Shown: one piece after another, positions 32,019 through 40,522 of the stretch
Layout: each line of letters opens with the position of its first letter
How positions within the stretch are numbered: the stretch's first letter is position 1
Source of the DNA: ZC4RG30 sp049841155
GTDB taxonomy: Bacteria > Pseudomonadota > Gammaproteobacteria > Steroidobacterales > Steroidobacteraceae
Direction of reading: 5' to 3'
Assembly: GCA_049841155.1 (NCBI GenBank)
Contig: JASGHI010000003.1
Location: forward strand, 558,001 to 622,000
DNA length: 64,000 nucleotides
Program-made: the position numbers and the translations under genes
The notes under the pieces: generated by a model
What the model was told of the DNA's origin: nothing
The model's input: only the letters and a program-made list of their open reading frames with translations
The model's database searches: none

Positions 32019-33377
32019 CTACCCGATCCGGCCAGGCAGCCGAAGTTCGACCCGCGCGCCGCCCCAACGCGACTCGCCCAGTTCGAGGCTGCCGCCATAC
32101 AGCTCCACCATCTCGCGCACCATGGCGAGCCCCAGGCCATGCCCAGGCGTGTGCAGATCGGCACGCGCGCCGCGCTCCAGCACCCGGTCGCGATCGGCCG
32201 CAGGGATTCCCGGCCCGTCATCCTCGACCAGGACCTGCAGCCGCTGCCCCGCTCCTGCCGATGTGATGCTGGCCGCCACGCGCACCCGTGCGCGGCACCA
32301 CTTGGCGGCGTTGTCCATCACGTTGCCCAGCGCCTCGAGCAGGTCGTCGCGGTCGCCCACGAACATCACCGGCGCCGGCACGGCCAGCTCCAGCAGGAAG
32401 TCCTTGTGCGCATGTACCTTGAGCAGCGCGCTGCGCAGGTCCTGCACCAGAGGCAGCACCGCCACGGCCTGCGCGCCCACGCTGGCGCCGCCGCTGGTGG
32501 CAGCGCGGCGCAGCTGGTGTTCGACAATGGCGGTCATGCGGTCGACCTCGGCGTTCACGGCATTGGCGATCCGGCCATCGCCCGACACCGCCGTGCGCAG
32601 CACGGCCAGCGGGGTCTTCAGGCTGTGCGCAAGATTGCCCAGGGTGTCGCGGTAACGCGCGATGCGCGTGCGTTCGGCCTGCAGCAGCGTATTGAGATTG
32701 CCCACCACTCCCTCGAGCTCCACCGGCCAGCGCTGGTCCAGCGCCGCACGCCGGCCATGCTCCACATCCCGGATCTGTGCCGCCAGCCGGCGCAGCGGAG
32801 ACAGCGACCAGCGCAGCAGCAGCGCCAGCGCCAGCAGCAGCAGCGCCGTGACCACGGCGAAGCCGCCGTAGAGGCTCCGCCTGAAATTGTGCAGCTGCCG
32901 GTCGTAGCTCTCGAGGCTGGATGCCACGGTGAAAGTCAGGTTGCGTGCACTGCCGGTCTCGTCTTCCCAGCGCAGGCCGCGACTTACCGCTGCAAGACGC
33001 TCGCCGCGCGCGCTTTGCAGGTAGTGGAACTCGCGGTCACCCGGAAGCTGTGCCGCGCCGAACTGCGACAGGCTCCCGGCTGCCGAGGGCGAGCGCCACA
33101 ATATCCGTCCACCCCCATGCACGGCGGCGTACAGACCTGATCCGGGCGTCTTGAGCCGCGCTTCGGCAATCTGCAGGCTGGGTACTACGGCCCCGGTATC
33201 GTCCGTTTCCGCCGATGCGATCAGCGCGATGATCTGCGCATCCAGCAGTTCGCGCAGCGACGCCTGAGCCATGTCACGGAAACGTGCATCCAGCACCGCG
33301 ACCATCACGCCGAAGAAGACCAGCAGCAGCAGCGTGACGGAGACCAGCAGCCGCCGGCTGATCGAGTGGACGCGCAT
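32019..33377 (-). CDS. PhoQ-like sensor histidine kinase
   Basis: 452 residues: membrane helix near 10-29, a periplasmic sensor domain of about 140 residues, a second helix near 170-190, and a HAMP-like linker. The H box is LGNLAHSLKTPLAVLR with His251. ATPase motifs are NVMDNAAKW, EDDGPGIP and GHGLGLAMVREMV. The AHSLKTPL form of the H box and the domain order are those of the PhoQ group. It lies 6 bp after its response regulator. Mg2+ or cationic peptide sensing is inferred from family only. Confidence 0.92.
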   Translation of the reverse strand: MRVHSISRRLLVSVTLLLLVFFGVMVAVLDARFRDMAQASLRELLDAQIIALIASAETDDTGAVVPSLQIAEARLKTPGSGLYAAVHGGGRILWRSPSAAGSLSQFGAAQLPGDREFHYLQSARGERLAAVSRGLRWEDETGSARNLTFTVASSLESYDRQLHNFRRSLYGGFAVVTALLLLALALLLRWSLSPLRRLAAQIRDVEHGRRAALDQRWPVELEGVVGNLNTLLQAERTRIARYRDTLGNLAHSLKTPLAVLRTAVSGDGRIANAVNAEVDRMTAIVEHQLRRAATSGGASVGAQAVAVLPLVQDLRSALLKVHAHKDFLLELAVPAPVMFVGDRDDLLEALGNVMDNAAKWCRARVRVAASITSAGAGQRLQVLVEDDGPGIPAADRDRVLERGARADLHTPGHGLGLAMVREMVELYGGSLELGESRWGGARVELRLPGRIG

Positions 33378-33383
33378 CGGCGC

Positions 33384-34067
33384 TCAGCTGACGTTGCGGC
33401 CCAGGGCGAAGCGGTAGCCCCGTCCGCGCAGCGTCTCAATGGGTTTGATGCGGTCGTCCGGATCGAGCTTGCGGCGCAGCCGGCCTATGAAGACCTCGAT
33501 CACGTTGCTGTCGCGCTCGAAATCTTGTTCGTAGAGATGTTCGGTGAGGTCGGTCTTGGAAATGACTTCACCGGCCTTGAGCATCAGGTGTTCCAGAATG
33601 CGGTATTCGAAGGTGGTCAGCTCCACGTGCTGGCCTTCCACAGTCACGGTCTGCGCGCGGGTGTCCAGCACCACGGGGCCGCAGGCAAGGCTGGAGGTGG
33701 CCCAGCCCCCACTGCGGCGCAGCAGCGCCTGCAACCGCGCCATCACCTCCTGCAGGTGGAAGGGCTTAGCGACGTAATCGTCGGCTCCGGCATCGAGCCC
33801 CTCGACCTTGTCCTGCCAGCGGTCGCGCGCCGTGAGCACCAGGATGGGAAAGCGCTTGTCCTGCGCACGCAGCCGGCGGATGACCTCGAGCCCCGAGAGC
33901 TTCGGCAATCCCAGGTCGATGATGGCAATGTCCACCGGATATTCGCTGCCGGCGAACAGCCCCTCTTCGCCATCGGCGGCAAGGTCCACAACATGGCCGG
34001 CGGCCACCAGCTCACGCTGCAGGCTTTCGCGCAGGGCCGCCTCGTCTTCGACAACCAGTACACGCAT
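33384..34067 (-). CDS. PhoP-like OmpR-family response regulator
   Basis: 227 residues. Receiver: VLVVEDEAALRESL, phosphoacceptor Asp51 in IAIIDLGLPKLSG, and Lys in YVAKPFHLQEV. Winged-helix output: ELTTFEYRILEHLMLKAGEVI and SNVIEVFIGRLRRKLD. This combination matches the PhoP/QseB branch. Start ATG 34067 begins directly with the beta-1 strand. The PepSY gene is 14 bp upstream and the PhoQ-like kinase 6 bp downstream, so all three are probably one operon. Confidence 0.94.
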   Translation of the reverse strand: MRVLVVEDEAALRESLQRELVAAGHVVDLAADGEEGLFAGSEYPVDIAIIDLGLPKLSGLEVIRRLRAQDKRFPILVLTARDRWQDKVEGLDAGADDYVAKPFHLQEVMARLQALLRRSGGWATSSLACGPVVLDTRAQTVTVEGQHVELTTFEYRILEHLMLKAGEVISKTDLTEHLYEQDFERDSNVIEVFIGRLRRKLDPDDRIKPIETLRGRGYRFALGRNVS

Positions 34068-34081
34068 GGGATTCCCGTTGC

Positions 34082-34423
34082 CTAGAACATGCTTCCCGTG
34101 GCGGCATCCACCCGGACGGTCCACACGCGCCCTTCCTCGGAGAGCAGGCGCAGCATGTAGACGCGGCGCTGCTGGCGCTGGTCCACTTCGGCGCGGACCA
34201 CGCGGGCCTTGTAGCGCTGTTCGGCCATGGCCACCGCCTGATCGAGGGAAATCCCCGCCGCCGCACCCGGCGCTTCACGCAGGTGCATGCCGCCGGGCTG
34301 CAGCGCCGGGGCCGCAGCCGGAATCAGGTACAGGCCGAGGCACAGGCATATCAGCGCCAGAATGCGCCCGGCTCCCATCGCCGGGAGCCGGGCTGCTGCC
34401 TCGACCTGTGCCTGCCTGCGCAT
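34082..34423 (-). CDS. PepSY domain-containing protein
   Basis: 113 residues. A basic N-terminus and one membrane segment (about 20-40) precede a PepSY fold (about 58-112) with ISLDQAVAMAEQRYKARVV and WTVRVDAATGSMF. Small exported PepSY proteins are common next to PhoP/PhoQ-like pairs, where they are proposed to modulate the sensor or periplasmic proteases. The position upstream of the regulator fits that picture. Exact function is unknown. Confidence 0.85.
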   Translation of the reverse strand: MRRQAQVEAAARLPAMGAGRILALICLCLGLYLIPAAAPALQPGGMHLREAPGAAAGISLDQAVAMAEQRYKARVVRAEVDQRQQRRVYMLRLLSEEGRVWTVRVDAATGSMF

Positions 34424-34440
34424 GCGCCTATCGTAAGTGA

Positions 34441-35013
34441 TCAGCGCAGGGGATACACATCCACGCCCACCCGCAGGTAGCTGCCCGGACGGTAGGGCAG
34501 CTGCGTCACCTGCCGGTGCCCCCGCCAGTCGTAGGTCACGCGGTAGGCCACGATGCGCTCGTCGTAGCGCGTATCGCGCACCGTGCCGCAGCGCTGCACG
34601 GCCCGCCCGCGCGGCTCCACGTAGTACCCGCCTGAATTGTTGCGGGCCACCTGGTTGCCGATGGTGGCGCCGATCGCGGCGCCGGCCACAGTGGCGGCAG
34701 TGCGGTCACCGCCGCTGCCGAACTGGCTGCCGATGAGGGCGCCGGCAACGCCGCCGACAATGGTGGCTCCCGTGCGGTCCGCGTGGGCCGGCACGTAGGC
34801 GTCGTGATAGCGCACTTCATCCCAGCAGCGCTGCACCGGGACATCGTAGCGATAGCGCTGCACGACGGGTTCGACGCGCACCACGCGGGCGTATTCCTGA
34901 CCGTACCCCGGCCTTGCTCCGTACCCATCATTCCAGCGGCCGCCGGCCGCGGCCGTCTGCGCCGCCAGCGCCAGCACCGCCGCACCCAGGCCCATCAGGA
35001 TCTTGTTGTTCAT
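34441..35013 (-). CDS. Glycine zipper 2TM domain protein, exported
   Basis: 190 residues. A signal peptide (about 1-23, ending TAAAGG) is followed by a Tyr/Arg-rich region and a glycine-zipper pair, GATIVGGVAGALIGSQFG and ATVAGAAIGATIGNQVA. The C-terminal part carries CGTVRDTRYDERIVAYRVTY, typical of this envelope family (SlyB/Rick_17kDa-like). SD GGAGGAGG is strong. It stands 17 bp before the PepSY gene on the same strand, so it may be part of the same envelope-stress module. Confidence 0.85.
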   Translation of the reverse strand: MNNKILMGLGAAVLALAAQTAAAGGRWNDGYGARPGYGQEYARVVRVEPVVQRYRYDVPVQRCWDEVRYHDAYVPAHADRTGATIVGGVAGALIGSQFGSGGDRTAATVAGAAIGATIGNQVARNNSGGYYVEPRGRAVQRCGTVRDTRYDERIVAYRVTYDWRGHRQVTQLPYRPGSYLRVGVDVYPLR

Positions 35014-35030
35014 CGCCGCCTCCTCCAGTT

Positions 35031-35046
35031 TCCCGGCTTTCCGGGA
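35031..35046 (-). terminator. Short GC hairpin between mazG and the glycine-zipper gene
   Basis: TCCCGG-CTTT-CCGGGA forms a perfect 6-bp stem with a 4-base loop. It lies in the 66-bp gap, just before the strong ribosome-binding site of the next gene. There is only AAAC after it on the transcribed strand rather than a U-run, so it is at best a weak terminator or a 5' mRNA stabilising element. Confidence 0.3.
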
Positions 35047-35079
35047 GCCTGGGTGCCACTGTAGGGGTGGGTCGATGAA

Positions 35080-35868
35080 TCAGGACTGAATGTCCCTTTT
35101 GGCCCTGCGCCACAGGGCATCCTGTTCCGCGGGTGTCAGATCCTGCAGCCGCTGTCCCTGTCGGGCCGCCTGCTGCTCCATGCAGGTGTAGCGCGCTTCG
35201 AACTTGCGGTTGGCCGCGCGCAGCGCCGTTTCCGGATCCACTTTCAGATGCCGGGCAAGGCTGGTGACGGCCAGCAGCAGGTCGCCGACCTCCTCTTCCA
35301 GTTCGCGCGCATCGGCCCTGACACTGGCTGCGTGCACCTCGTCAATCTCTTCGAGGACCTTGGCCATTGCGCCGGCCGCGTCGGGCCAGTCGAATCCCGC
35401 CTGGGCCGCACGCCTGCCGATTTTCGCAGCGCGCCCCAACGCCGGCATCGCGGCCGGGATGCCGGCGAACGCGCCCTCATCCCCGCGCGCGGCGCGCTCC
35501 TGCGCTTTCAGCGATTCCCAGTCCGCCTGCGACGGCGTGGCATCACCGAATACATGTGGATGGCGGCGCTGCAGCTTGTCCGCGATGCCGCGAGCCACCT
35601 GGTCAAAGTCACCGCAGCCGCGCTCGGCCAGCAGCTGCGCATGGAACACGACCTGGAACAGCAGATCACCGAGTTCATCGCGCAGCGCGCGCTCGTCTCC
35701 GGCCTCGATGGCATCGACCAGTTCGTAAGCCTCCTCCAGCGTGTAGCGCGCAAGGCTGCGTGCATCCTGCGCGCGATCCCAGGCACAACCCGACACCGGG
35801 TCACGCAGCCGCTGCATCACGGCAAGCAGGCGCCGCAGTCCTGCCAGAGCCTCTTCTCCGCCGCTCAT
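35080..35868 (-). CDS. mazG: Nucleoside triphosphate pyrophosphohydrolase MazG
   Basis: 262 residues, with the two tandem MazG all-alpha domains. The first carries CAWDRAQDARSLARYTLEEA, ELVDAIEAGDERALRDELGD and LLFQVVFHAQL, with the EExxE...ExxD metal ligands. The second carries VLEEIDEVHAAS and ELEEEVGDLLLAVTSLARHL. It hydrolyses NTPs and dNTPs to monophosphates. Start overlaps the Nudix gene stop (ATGA). Confidence 0.95.
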   Translation of the reverse strand: MSGGEEALAGLRRLLAVMQRLRDPVSGCAWDRAQDARSLARYTLEEAYELVDAIEAGDERALRDELGDLLFQVVFHAQLLAERGCGDFDQVARGIADKLQRRHPHVFGDATPSQADWESLKAQERAARGDEGAFAGIPAAMPALGRAAKIGRRAAQAGFDWPDAAGAMAKVLEEIDEVHAASVRADARELEEEVGDLLLAVTSLARHLKVDPETALRAANRKFEARYTCMEQQAARQGQRLQDLTPAEQDALWRRAKRDIQS

Positions 35869-36518
35869 TCCTGCACCAGCTCACGCAGGGCCAGCAGGAT
35901 GCCGGCCGTTGCGCCCCAGATGCGATAGCTGCCGTAGCGGATGTCCTGCGTCATCACCTCGCGTCCGGCAATGCGCCGCACCGTCTCGCCCAGACTGGCG
36001 TCGTCCAGCAGAGTGGACCAGGGCAGCACGAAGCTGTCCTGTACCTCCGCCGGATCGTAACGGGGCTCGAAATCGCCCGCGATGCGCGCCACCACCGGCG
36101 TGACGCGGTAACCGCTGAGCAGCAGCTGGTCGGGCAGGAAGCCGACGATCTCGGCATCGCGGGCCTCCAGTCCCACCTCCTCCTGCGCTTCGCGCAACGC
36201 GGCCGCCGCAGGTCCCGCATCACCCGGCTCGATGCTGCCGCCGGGAAAGGAGATCTGGCCGGCGTGCCGCCGCAGGTGGGCGGCACGCACCGTCAGCAGG
36301 ATGCCCGGATCGCCTTGCCGAGAGGTCATCCCCACCAGCACCGCCGCCGGCTGCGGTGCGCGCAGCAACAGCGCTTCCATCGAGGAGGCAAACAAGGATG
36401 CCGCCTGCGGCGCCTGCAGGGCGCCGATGCGCCAGTGTTCCGGCCGGTGATCCGGCCGTGTACCGGCCAGCCGCTCGATCACGCGGTTGCAGGCCAGCCT
36501 TGCTGCATCCCCGTCCAT
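35865..36518 (-). CDS. Nudix hydrolase, CoA pyrophosphatase type
   Basis: 217 residues. The CoA-pyrophosphatase (UPF0035) motif appears as LTVRAAHLRRHAGQISFPGG, running into a Nudix box with GSIEPGD and ALREAQEEVGL. Predicted to hydrolyse CoA and its derivatives to acyl-phosphopantetheine and 3',5'-ADP. Start ATG 36518 overlaps the fumC stop (TGATG); the longer frame inside fumC is rejected. It belongs to a fumC, Nudix, mazG operon whose members share no obvious pathway. Confidence 0.88.
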   Translation of the reverse strand: MDGDAARLACNRVIERLAGTRPDHRPEHWRIGALQAPQAASLFASSMEALLLRAPQPAAVLVGMTSRQGDPGILLTVRAAHLRRHAGQISFPGGSIEPGDAGPAAAALREAQEEVGLEARDAEIVGFLPDQLLLSGYRVTPVVARIAGDFEPRYDPAEVQDSFVLPWSTLLDDASLGETVRRIAGREVMTQDIRYGSYRIWGATAGILLALRELVQE

Positions 36519-37924
36519 CAACCTCCGCCGCTGGTGCCACCCTTGATGCCGCCGCGGGTCAGCTCCAGGGGATCCAGCAGCTCGCGCAGCTTCTCCGGCG
36601 GCAGGTCGGTGTTCTTCGCCGCGACCTCCATGATGGGCTTGCCTTCGGCATAGGCCTTCTTCGCGATGGCAGCGCCCTTCTCGTAGCCGATCACCGGATT
36701 CAGCGCCGTCACCAGGATGGGATTGCGGTCCAGCGCATCGGCAAGTCGCGCCTGGTTCACCGTGAACCCGGCGATGGCCGAATCGGCCAGCACGCGCGAC
36801 ACATTGGCCAGCAGCCGCCCGCTCTCGATGAGCTTGTAGGCCACGATGGGCAGCATCACGTTGAGCTGGAAGCTGCCGGACTGCCCGGCGATGGTGATGG
36901 TGGCGTCGTTGCCGATCACTTCGGCGGCCACCATCGCCGTGGCTTCCGGAATCACCGGGTTCACCTTGCCCGGCATGATGCTGCTGCCCGGCTGCAGTGC
37001 CGGCAGTGCGATCTCCGCCAGGCCCGCCAGCGGCCCGCTGTTCATCCAGCGCAGGTCGTTGGCGATCTTCATGAGGCTCACGGCGATGGCCTTGAGCTGC
37101 CCGGAAAGCTCCACCGCCGTGTCCTGCGTGGCGAGCCCCTCGAACAGGCTCACGTTGGGCCGGAATTCGATGCCCGTGGCGCGTTGCAGCTCGGCACAGA
37201 ACCGGGCGCTGAAATCCGGATGCGCGTTGATGCCGGTGCCCACGGCGGTGCCGCCCTGCGCCAGCTGGGTGAGCCGCGGCTCCACCGCCGTCACGCGCTC
37301 GATGCCCTTTTCGATCTGCGTGCGCCAGGCCCCGATCTCCTGTCCCAGCGTCACCGGCATGGCATCCATCAGGTGCGTGCGGCCGGTCTTGACGATGTTG
37401 CCGACCTGGGCCTCCTTGTTGCGAAGCGTCTTTGCCAGGTGCTGCAGCGCCGGCCGCAGCGCCTCGCGCCACAGCAGCGCGCTGCTCACGTGGATGGCGG
37501 TGGGAATGACGTCGTTGCTGCTCTGCCCCATGTTGACCTGGTCGTTCGGGTGCACGGGACTGCCGAGCCGGTGCGAGGCGAGATGCGCGATCACCTCGTT
37601 GGCATTCATGTTGGTGCTGGTGCCGGAACCGGTCTGGAACACGTCGATGGGGAACTGCGCGTCGTGACGTCCCTCGGCGACCTCGCCAGCTGCCGCGACG
37701 ATGGCTTCGGCCACCTTGGAATCCAGCAGGCCCAGCGCCGCATTGGCGCGCGCCGCGGCCGCCTTGACCAGCGCCACGGCGCGGATGAATTCGCGCGGCA
37801 TCGGCCGGCCGCTGATGGGAAAGTTCTGTACGGCACGCTGCGTCTGCGCACCCCACAGTGCGTCCGCAGGCACCTGCAACTCGCCCATGCTGTCGCGTTC
37901 GGTCCGGAATCCTCTCTGTGTCAT
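36518..37924 (-). CDS. fumC: Class II fumarate hydratase
   Basis: 468 residues, full length. Signature GSSIMPGKVNPVIPEA contains the catalytic Ser loop, and QSSNDVIPTAIHVSSALL, TGRTHLMDAMPVTLGQE and GTGINAHPDF are present. It is the oxygen-stable, iron-free fumarase of the TCA cycle. The gene reads away from purB, with 79 bp between the two starts. Co-transcribed with the Nudix and mazG genes. Confidence 0.96.
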   Translation of the reverse strand: MTQRGFRTERDSMGELQVPADALWGAQTQRAVQNFPISGRPMPREFIRAVALVKAAAARANAALGLLDSKVAEAIVAAAGEVAEGRHDAQFPIDVFQTGSGTSTNMNANEVIAHLASHRLGSPVHPNDQVNMGQSSNDVIPTAIHVSSALLWREALRPALQHLAKTLRNKEAQVGNIVKTGRTHLMDAMPVTLGQEIGAWRTQIEKGIERVTAVEPRLTQLAQGGTAVGTGINAHPDFSARFCAELQRATGIEFRPNVSLFEGLATQDTAVELSGQLKAIAVSLMKIANDLRWMNSGPLAGLAEIALPALQPGSSIMPGKVNPVIPEATAMVAAEVIGNDATITIAGQSGSFQLNVMLPIVAYKLIESGRLLANVSRVLADSAIAGFTVNQARLADALDRNPILVTALNPVIGYEKGAAIAKKAYAEGKPIMEVAAKNTDLPPEKLRELLDPLELTRGGIKGGTSGGG

Positions 37925-38003
37925 GACTGCAAGCTCCGCGCTTCACACGCTTCGGTTATGATTTGCGAATCCTATCATTCGTCCGCAAGGACCCGATCAC
38001 CGC
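37925..38003. promoter_or_regulatory. Divergent fumC/purB promoter region
   Basis: In this 79-bp gap TATGAT (37957-37962, plus strand) is a fair -10 box for purB, but no good -35 is seen at the right distance. ATGAT...ATCAT arms surround a GATTTGCGAATC core (37960-37971). No clear PurR box was found. Assignment is by position between divergent starts. Confidence 0.35.
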
Positions 38004-39371
38004 ATGGATTCCAGCCTGACCGCCCTGTCACCGGTCGACGGCCGCTATCGTTCGGCCACCGCCCCGCTCGCCGCCCTGCTGTCCGAGAGCGGCCTGATCC
38101 GCGAACGCGTGCGCGTCGAGGCGCTGTGGGTGCTGCAGCTGGATGAATCCGCACCCGGGCTGCCCGCGCTGCCGCTGGCCGGTCCGGTGAAGCAGCGCCT
38201 GGCGGCCCTGGCCGGGGATCCTGGCGAAGACTGTCCCGCTGCGGTCAAGGAAACCGAAAAGCGCATCAACCACGACGTCAAGGCGGTGGAGTACTTCGTA
38301 CGCGACGCGCTGCGCGCGGCCGGCGCCACCGATGCCCAGCTGGAGCTGGTGCATTTCGGCTGCACCTCGGAAGACATCAACAACCTGAGCTATGCGCGGC
38401 TGCTGCTCGCCGCCCGTGACACGGCGCTGCTGCCGGCAGCCGATGCGCTGGCCGCACAGATCGAAGCGCTGGCCGATGCCAACGCAGACCTGCCCATGCT
38501 GTCGCGCACCCATGGCCAGACCGCCTCCCCGACCACACTGGGCAAGGAATTCCGCAACATTGCCGCGCGGCTGCGGCGCGCGCAGCACCGCCTGCAGCGC
38601 GTTGCCATCCTCGGCAAGTGGAATGGCGCCGTGGGCAATTTCAATGCCCACCAACAGGCCCTGCCCGAGGTGGACTGGCTGGCGGTCTCCGAGCGCTTCG
38701 TCGTGCGCTGCGGCCTTGAATGGAATGCCCACACCACGCAGATCGAGCCCCACGACTGGATCGGCGAATACTGCGATGCACTGGCTGCGCTGAACGTCGT
38801 GGCGCTGGACATGTGCCGCGACATCTGGGGCTATGTTTCGCTGGGCTACCTGCGCCAACGCCCCGTGGCAGGCGAGGTCGGCTCGTCGACCATGCCGCAC
38901 AAGATCAATCCCATCGACTTCGAGAATGCCGAAGGCAATCTCGGCGTGGCCAACGCGCTGCTGCGCCACTTTTCCGAGAAGCTGCCGGTGTCGCGCTGGC
39001 AGCGCGACCTCACCGACTCCACGGTGCTGCGCAATCTGGGAGTGGCGCTGGGCCACTGCCTCATCGCCTGGCGCGCCGCGTCGCGCGGTCTGGGCAAGAT
39101 CGCGCCGGATCCGCAGCGCCTTGCCACCGACCTGGATGGCGCCTGGGAGGTGCTCGGCGAAGCCGTGCAGACCGTACTGCGCGCGGCCGGTGTGCCCAAC
39201 GGCTACGAACTGCTCAAGGATTTCACCCGTGGCAAGGCGCTCGACCGCGCCCTGCTGGCCGATTTCATCGCCTCGTTGCCGCTGCCGGTAAGCGCGCGCC
39301 AACGGCTGATGGCGCTGACGCCGGCCACCTATATCGGCCTCGCCCCGGAACTGGCGCGCCGCGGCGATTAG
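38004..39371 (+). CDS. purB: Adenylosuccinate lyase
   Basis: 455 residues. Motifs: RINHDVKAVEYFVRDAL, FGCTSEDINNLSYARLL, LSRTHGQTASPTTLGKE with the catalytic His, and the superfamily loop GSSTMPHKINPIDFENAEGN with the catalytic Ser. It acts in purine synthesis (SAICAR to AICAR, and adenylosuccinate to AMP). It belongs to the same superfamily as divergent fumC, although the two are not close paralogues. Confidence 0.97.
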   Translation: MDSSLTALSPVDGRYRSATAPLAALLSESGLIRERVRVEALWVLQLDESAPGLPALPLAGPVKQRLAALAGDPGEDCPAAVKETEKRINHDVKAVEYFVRDALRAAGATDAQLELVHFGCTSEDINNLSYARLLLAARDTALLPAADALAAQIEALADANADLPMLSRTHGQTASPTTLGKEFRNIAARLRRAQHRLQRVAILGKWNGAVGNFNAHQQALPEVDWLAVSERFVVRCGLEWNAHTTQIEPHDWIGEYCDALAALNVVALDMCRDIWGYVSLGYLRQRPVAGEVGSSTMPHKINPIDFENAEGNLGVANALLRHFSEKLPVSRWQRDLTDSTVLRNLGVALGHCLIAWRAASRGLGKIAPDPQRLATDLDGAWEVLGEAVQTVLRAAGVPNGYELLKDFTRGKALDRALLADFIASLPLPVSARQRLMALTPATYIGLAPELARRGD

Positions 39372-39489
39372 ACATAAGTCCGCACCCCGTGTGACCGGGA
39401 GCGCAGTTTCCTCCGCGCCCCGCTTCCCTGAGCCCGATCCGTGACGGGCGACACAAGCCGCAGCCGGCCGGCCGGCCCACACTCGCCGC
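39372..39489 (+). other. Intergenic region after purB
   Basis: A 118-bp gap. It includes a GGCCGGCCGGCC run near the end of the gap, which could form self-complementary structure, but no terminator with a T-run and no clear promoter are seen. Confidence 0.4.
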
Positions 39490-40038
39490 ATGTCCTCGGC
39501 CCTGCAGCACTTTTTCTCCGGAGGCTTCAACGCCAGCGCGCCGCTGCCGCAGCTCGCACGCGGCGGCACCGAAGCTCCCGCCGAGGCATTGCAGGTGCTC
39601 ACTTCCATCGAGGATGTACGCGCCGCCGTACGGCGCGCCGCCTCCGGCGCCCGGCGCCTGATGTCCATCTACACCGCGGACCTGGAACCGCAGGTGTACG
39701 ACGAGCCGCAGTTCCTCGAGATCGTCAAACGCTTCGTGCTGGGCCGCAACTTCGCCAAAGTGCGCGTGCTGGTGCACGAGCCGCTGCGCCTGATCGGCAA
39801 CACCAACCGCTTCGTCGCCATGTCACGGCGGCTCTCCAGCTACATCGAGATCCGTACCGCGGCACCGCGCTTCGCGCACGACCGCAGCGCCATGTTCATC
39901 GCGGACACCAACGCCATCGTGTTCCGCACCCAGGCCGCACGCTGGGAAGGCGTTGCCGGCTTCAGCCAGCCGCCCATCGCCCGCCTGCATCTGCAGGATT
40001 TCGACGAGATGTGGATCGCGAGCGCGCCGGAGAGCTGA
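39490..40038 (+). CDS. Hypothetical protein, possible phospholipase D-like fold
   Basis: 182 residues, no signal peptide. It begins with an Ala/Gly-rich stretch, then LQVLTSIEDVRAAVRRAASG, ARRLMSIYTADLEPQVYDEP, KVRVLVHEPLRLIGNTNR and APRFAHDRSAMFIADTNAIV. The alternation of a recruiting segment with RVLVHEP and a DRSAMFIADT strand resembles half of a PLD-like fold found in uncharacterised gammaproteobacterial proteins, but a full HKD motif is not present. No function is assigned. It precedes the NudJ-like gene by 14 bp. Confidence 0.75.
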   Translation: MSSALQHFFSGGFNASAPLPQLARGGTEAPAEALQVLTSIEDVRAAVRRAASGARRLMSIYTADLEPQVYDEPQFLEIVKRFVLGRNFAKVRVLVHEPLRLIGNTNRFVAMSRRLSSYIEIRTAAPRFAHDRSAMFIADTNAIVFRTQAARWEGVAGFSQPPIARLHLQDFDEMWIASAPES

Positions 40039-40052
40039 CTTATACTCGGCGG

Positions 40053-40517
40053 ATGAGCTGGCGCCCCGATCTCACCGTAGCTGCCGTGGTGCAGCGCGAC
40101 GGCCGTTTCCTCATCGTCGAGGAACACATCCGCCAACAGATCCTTTTCAACCAGCCTGCCGGGCACGTCGAAGACCGCGAATCCGTGATCGACGCAGTGG
40201 TCCGCGAGACGTTCGAGGAGACCGCATGGCATTTCGTGCCGCGTCATCTGCTGGGCCTGTATCTGTGGCGCAATGATGGCAGTGGCGACACCACCCTGCG
40301 CGTGGCCATCTGCGGCGAGGTCACGACGCGCGACCCCAACGCGCGCCTGGACCGCGGCATCATCGATGCGCACTGGCTGCGGCGCGAGGAGCTGGTGGCG
40401 CGGCAGTCGCGGCTGCGCAGCCCGCTGGTACTGCGCTGCATCGACGACTACCTCGCCGGCGCCCGTCACGACCTCTCCGCGCTGAGCCATATCCTGGCTC
40501 CCGCCCGGCCGGCCTGA
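40053..40517 (+). CDS. Nudix hydrolase, NudJ (YmfB)-like
   Basis: 154 residues. The Nudix box reads GHVEDRESVIDAVVRETFEE followed by TAW; the usual Gly before the last position is Ala, which also occurs in this subfamily. The C-terminal part has WRNDGSGDTTLRVAICGEV. E. coli NudJ releases phosphate from thiamin and nucleoside pyrophosphates. The gene lies 5 bp before mnmA, the same neighbour as in E. coli (ymfB-mnmA), which supports the assignment. TATACT at 40041-40046 could be a -10 box but would leave almost no leader. Confidence 0.88.
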   Translation: MSWRPDLTVAAVVQRDGRFLIVEEHIRQQILFNQPAGHVEDRESVIDAVVRETFEETAWHFVPRHLLGLYLWRNDGSGDTTLRVAICGEVTTRDPNARLDRGIIDAHWLRREELVARQSRLRSPLVLRCIDDYLAGARHDLSALSHILAPARPA

Positions 40518-40522
40518 AAACC

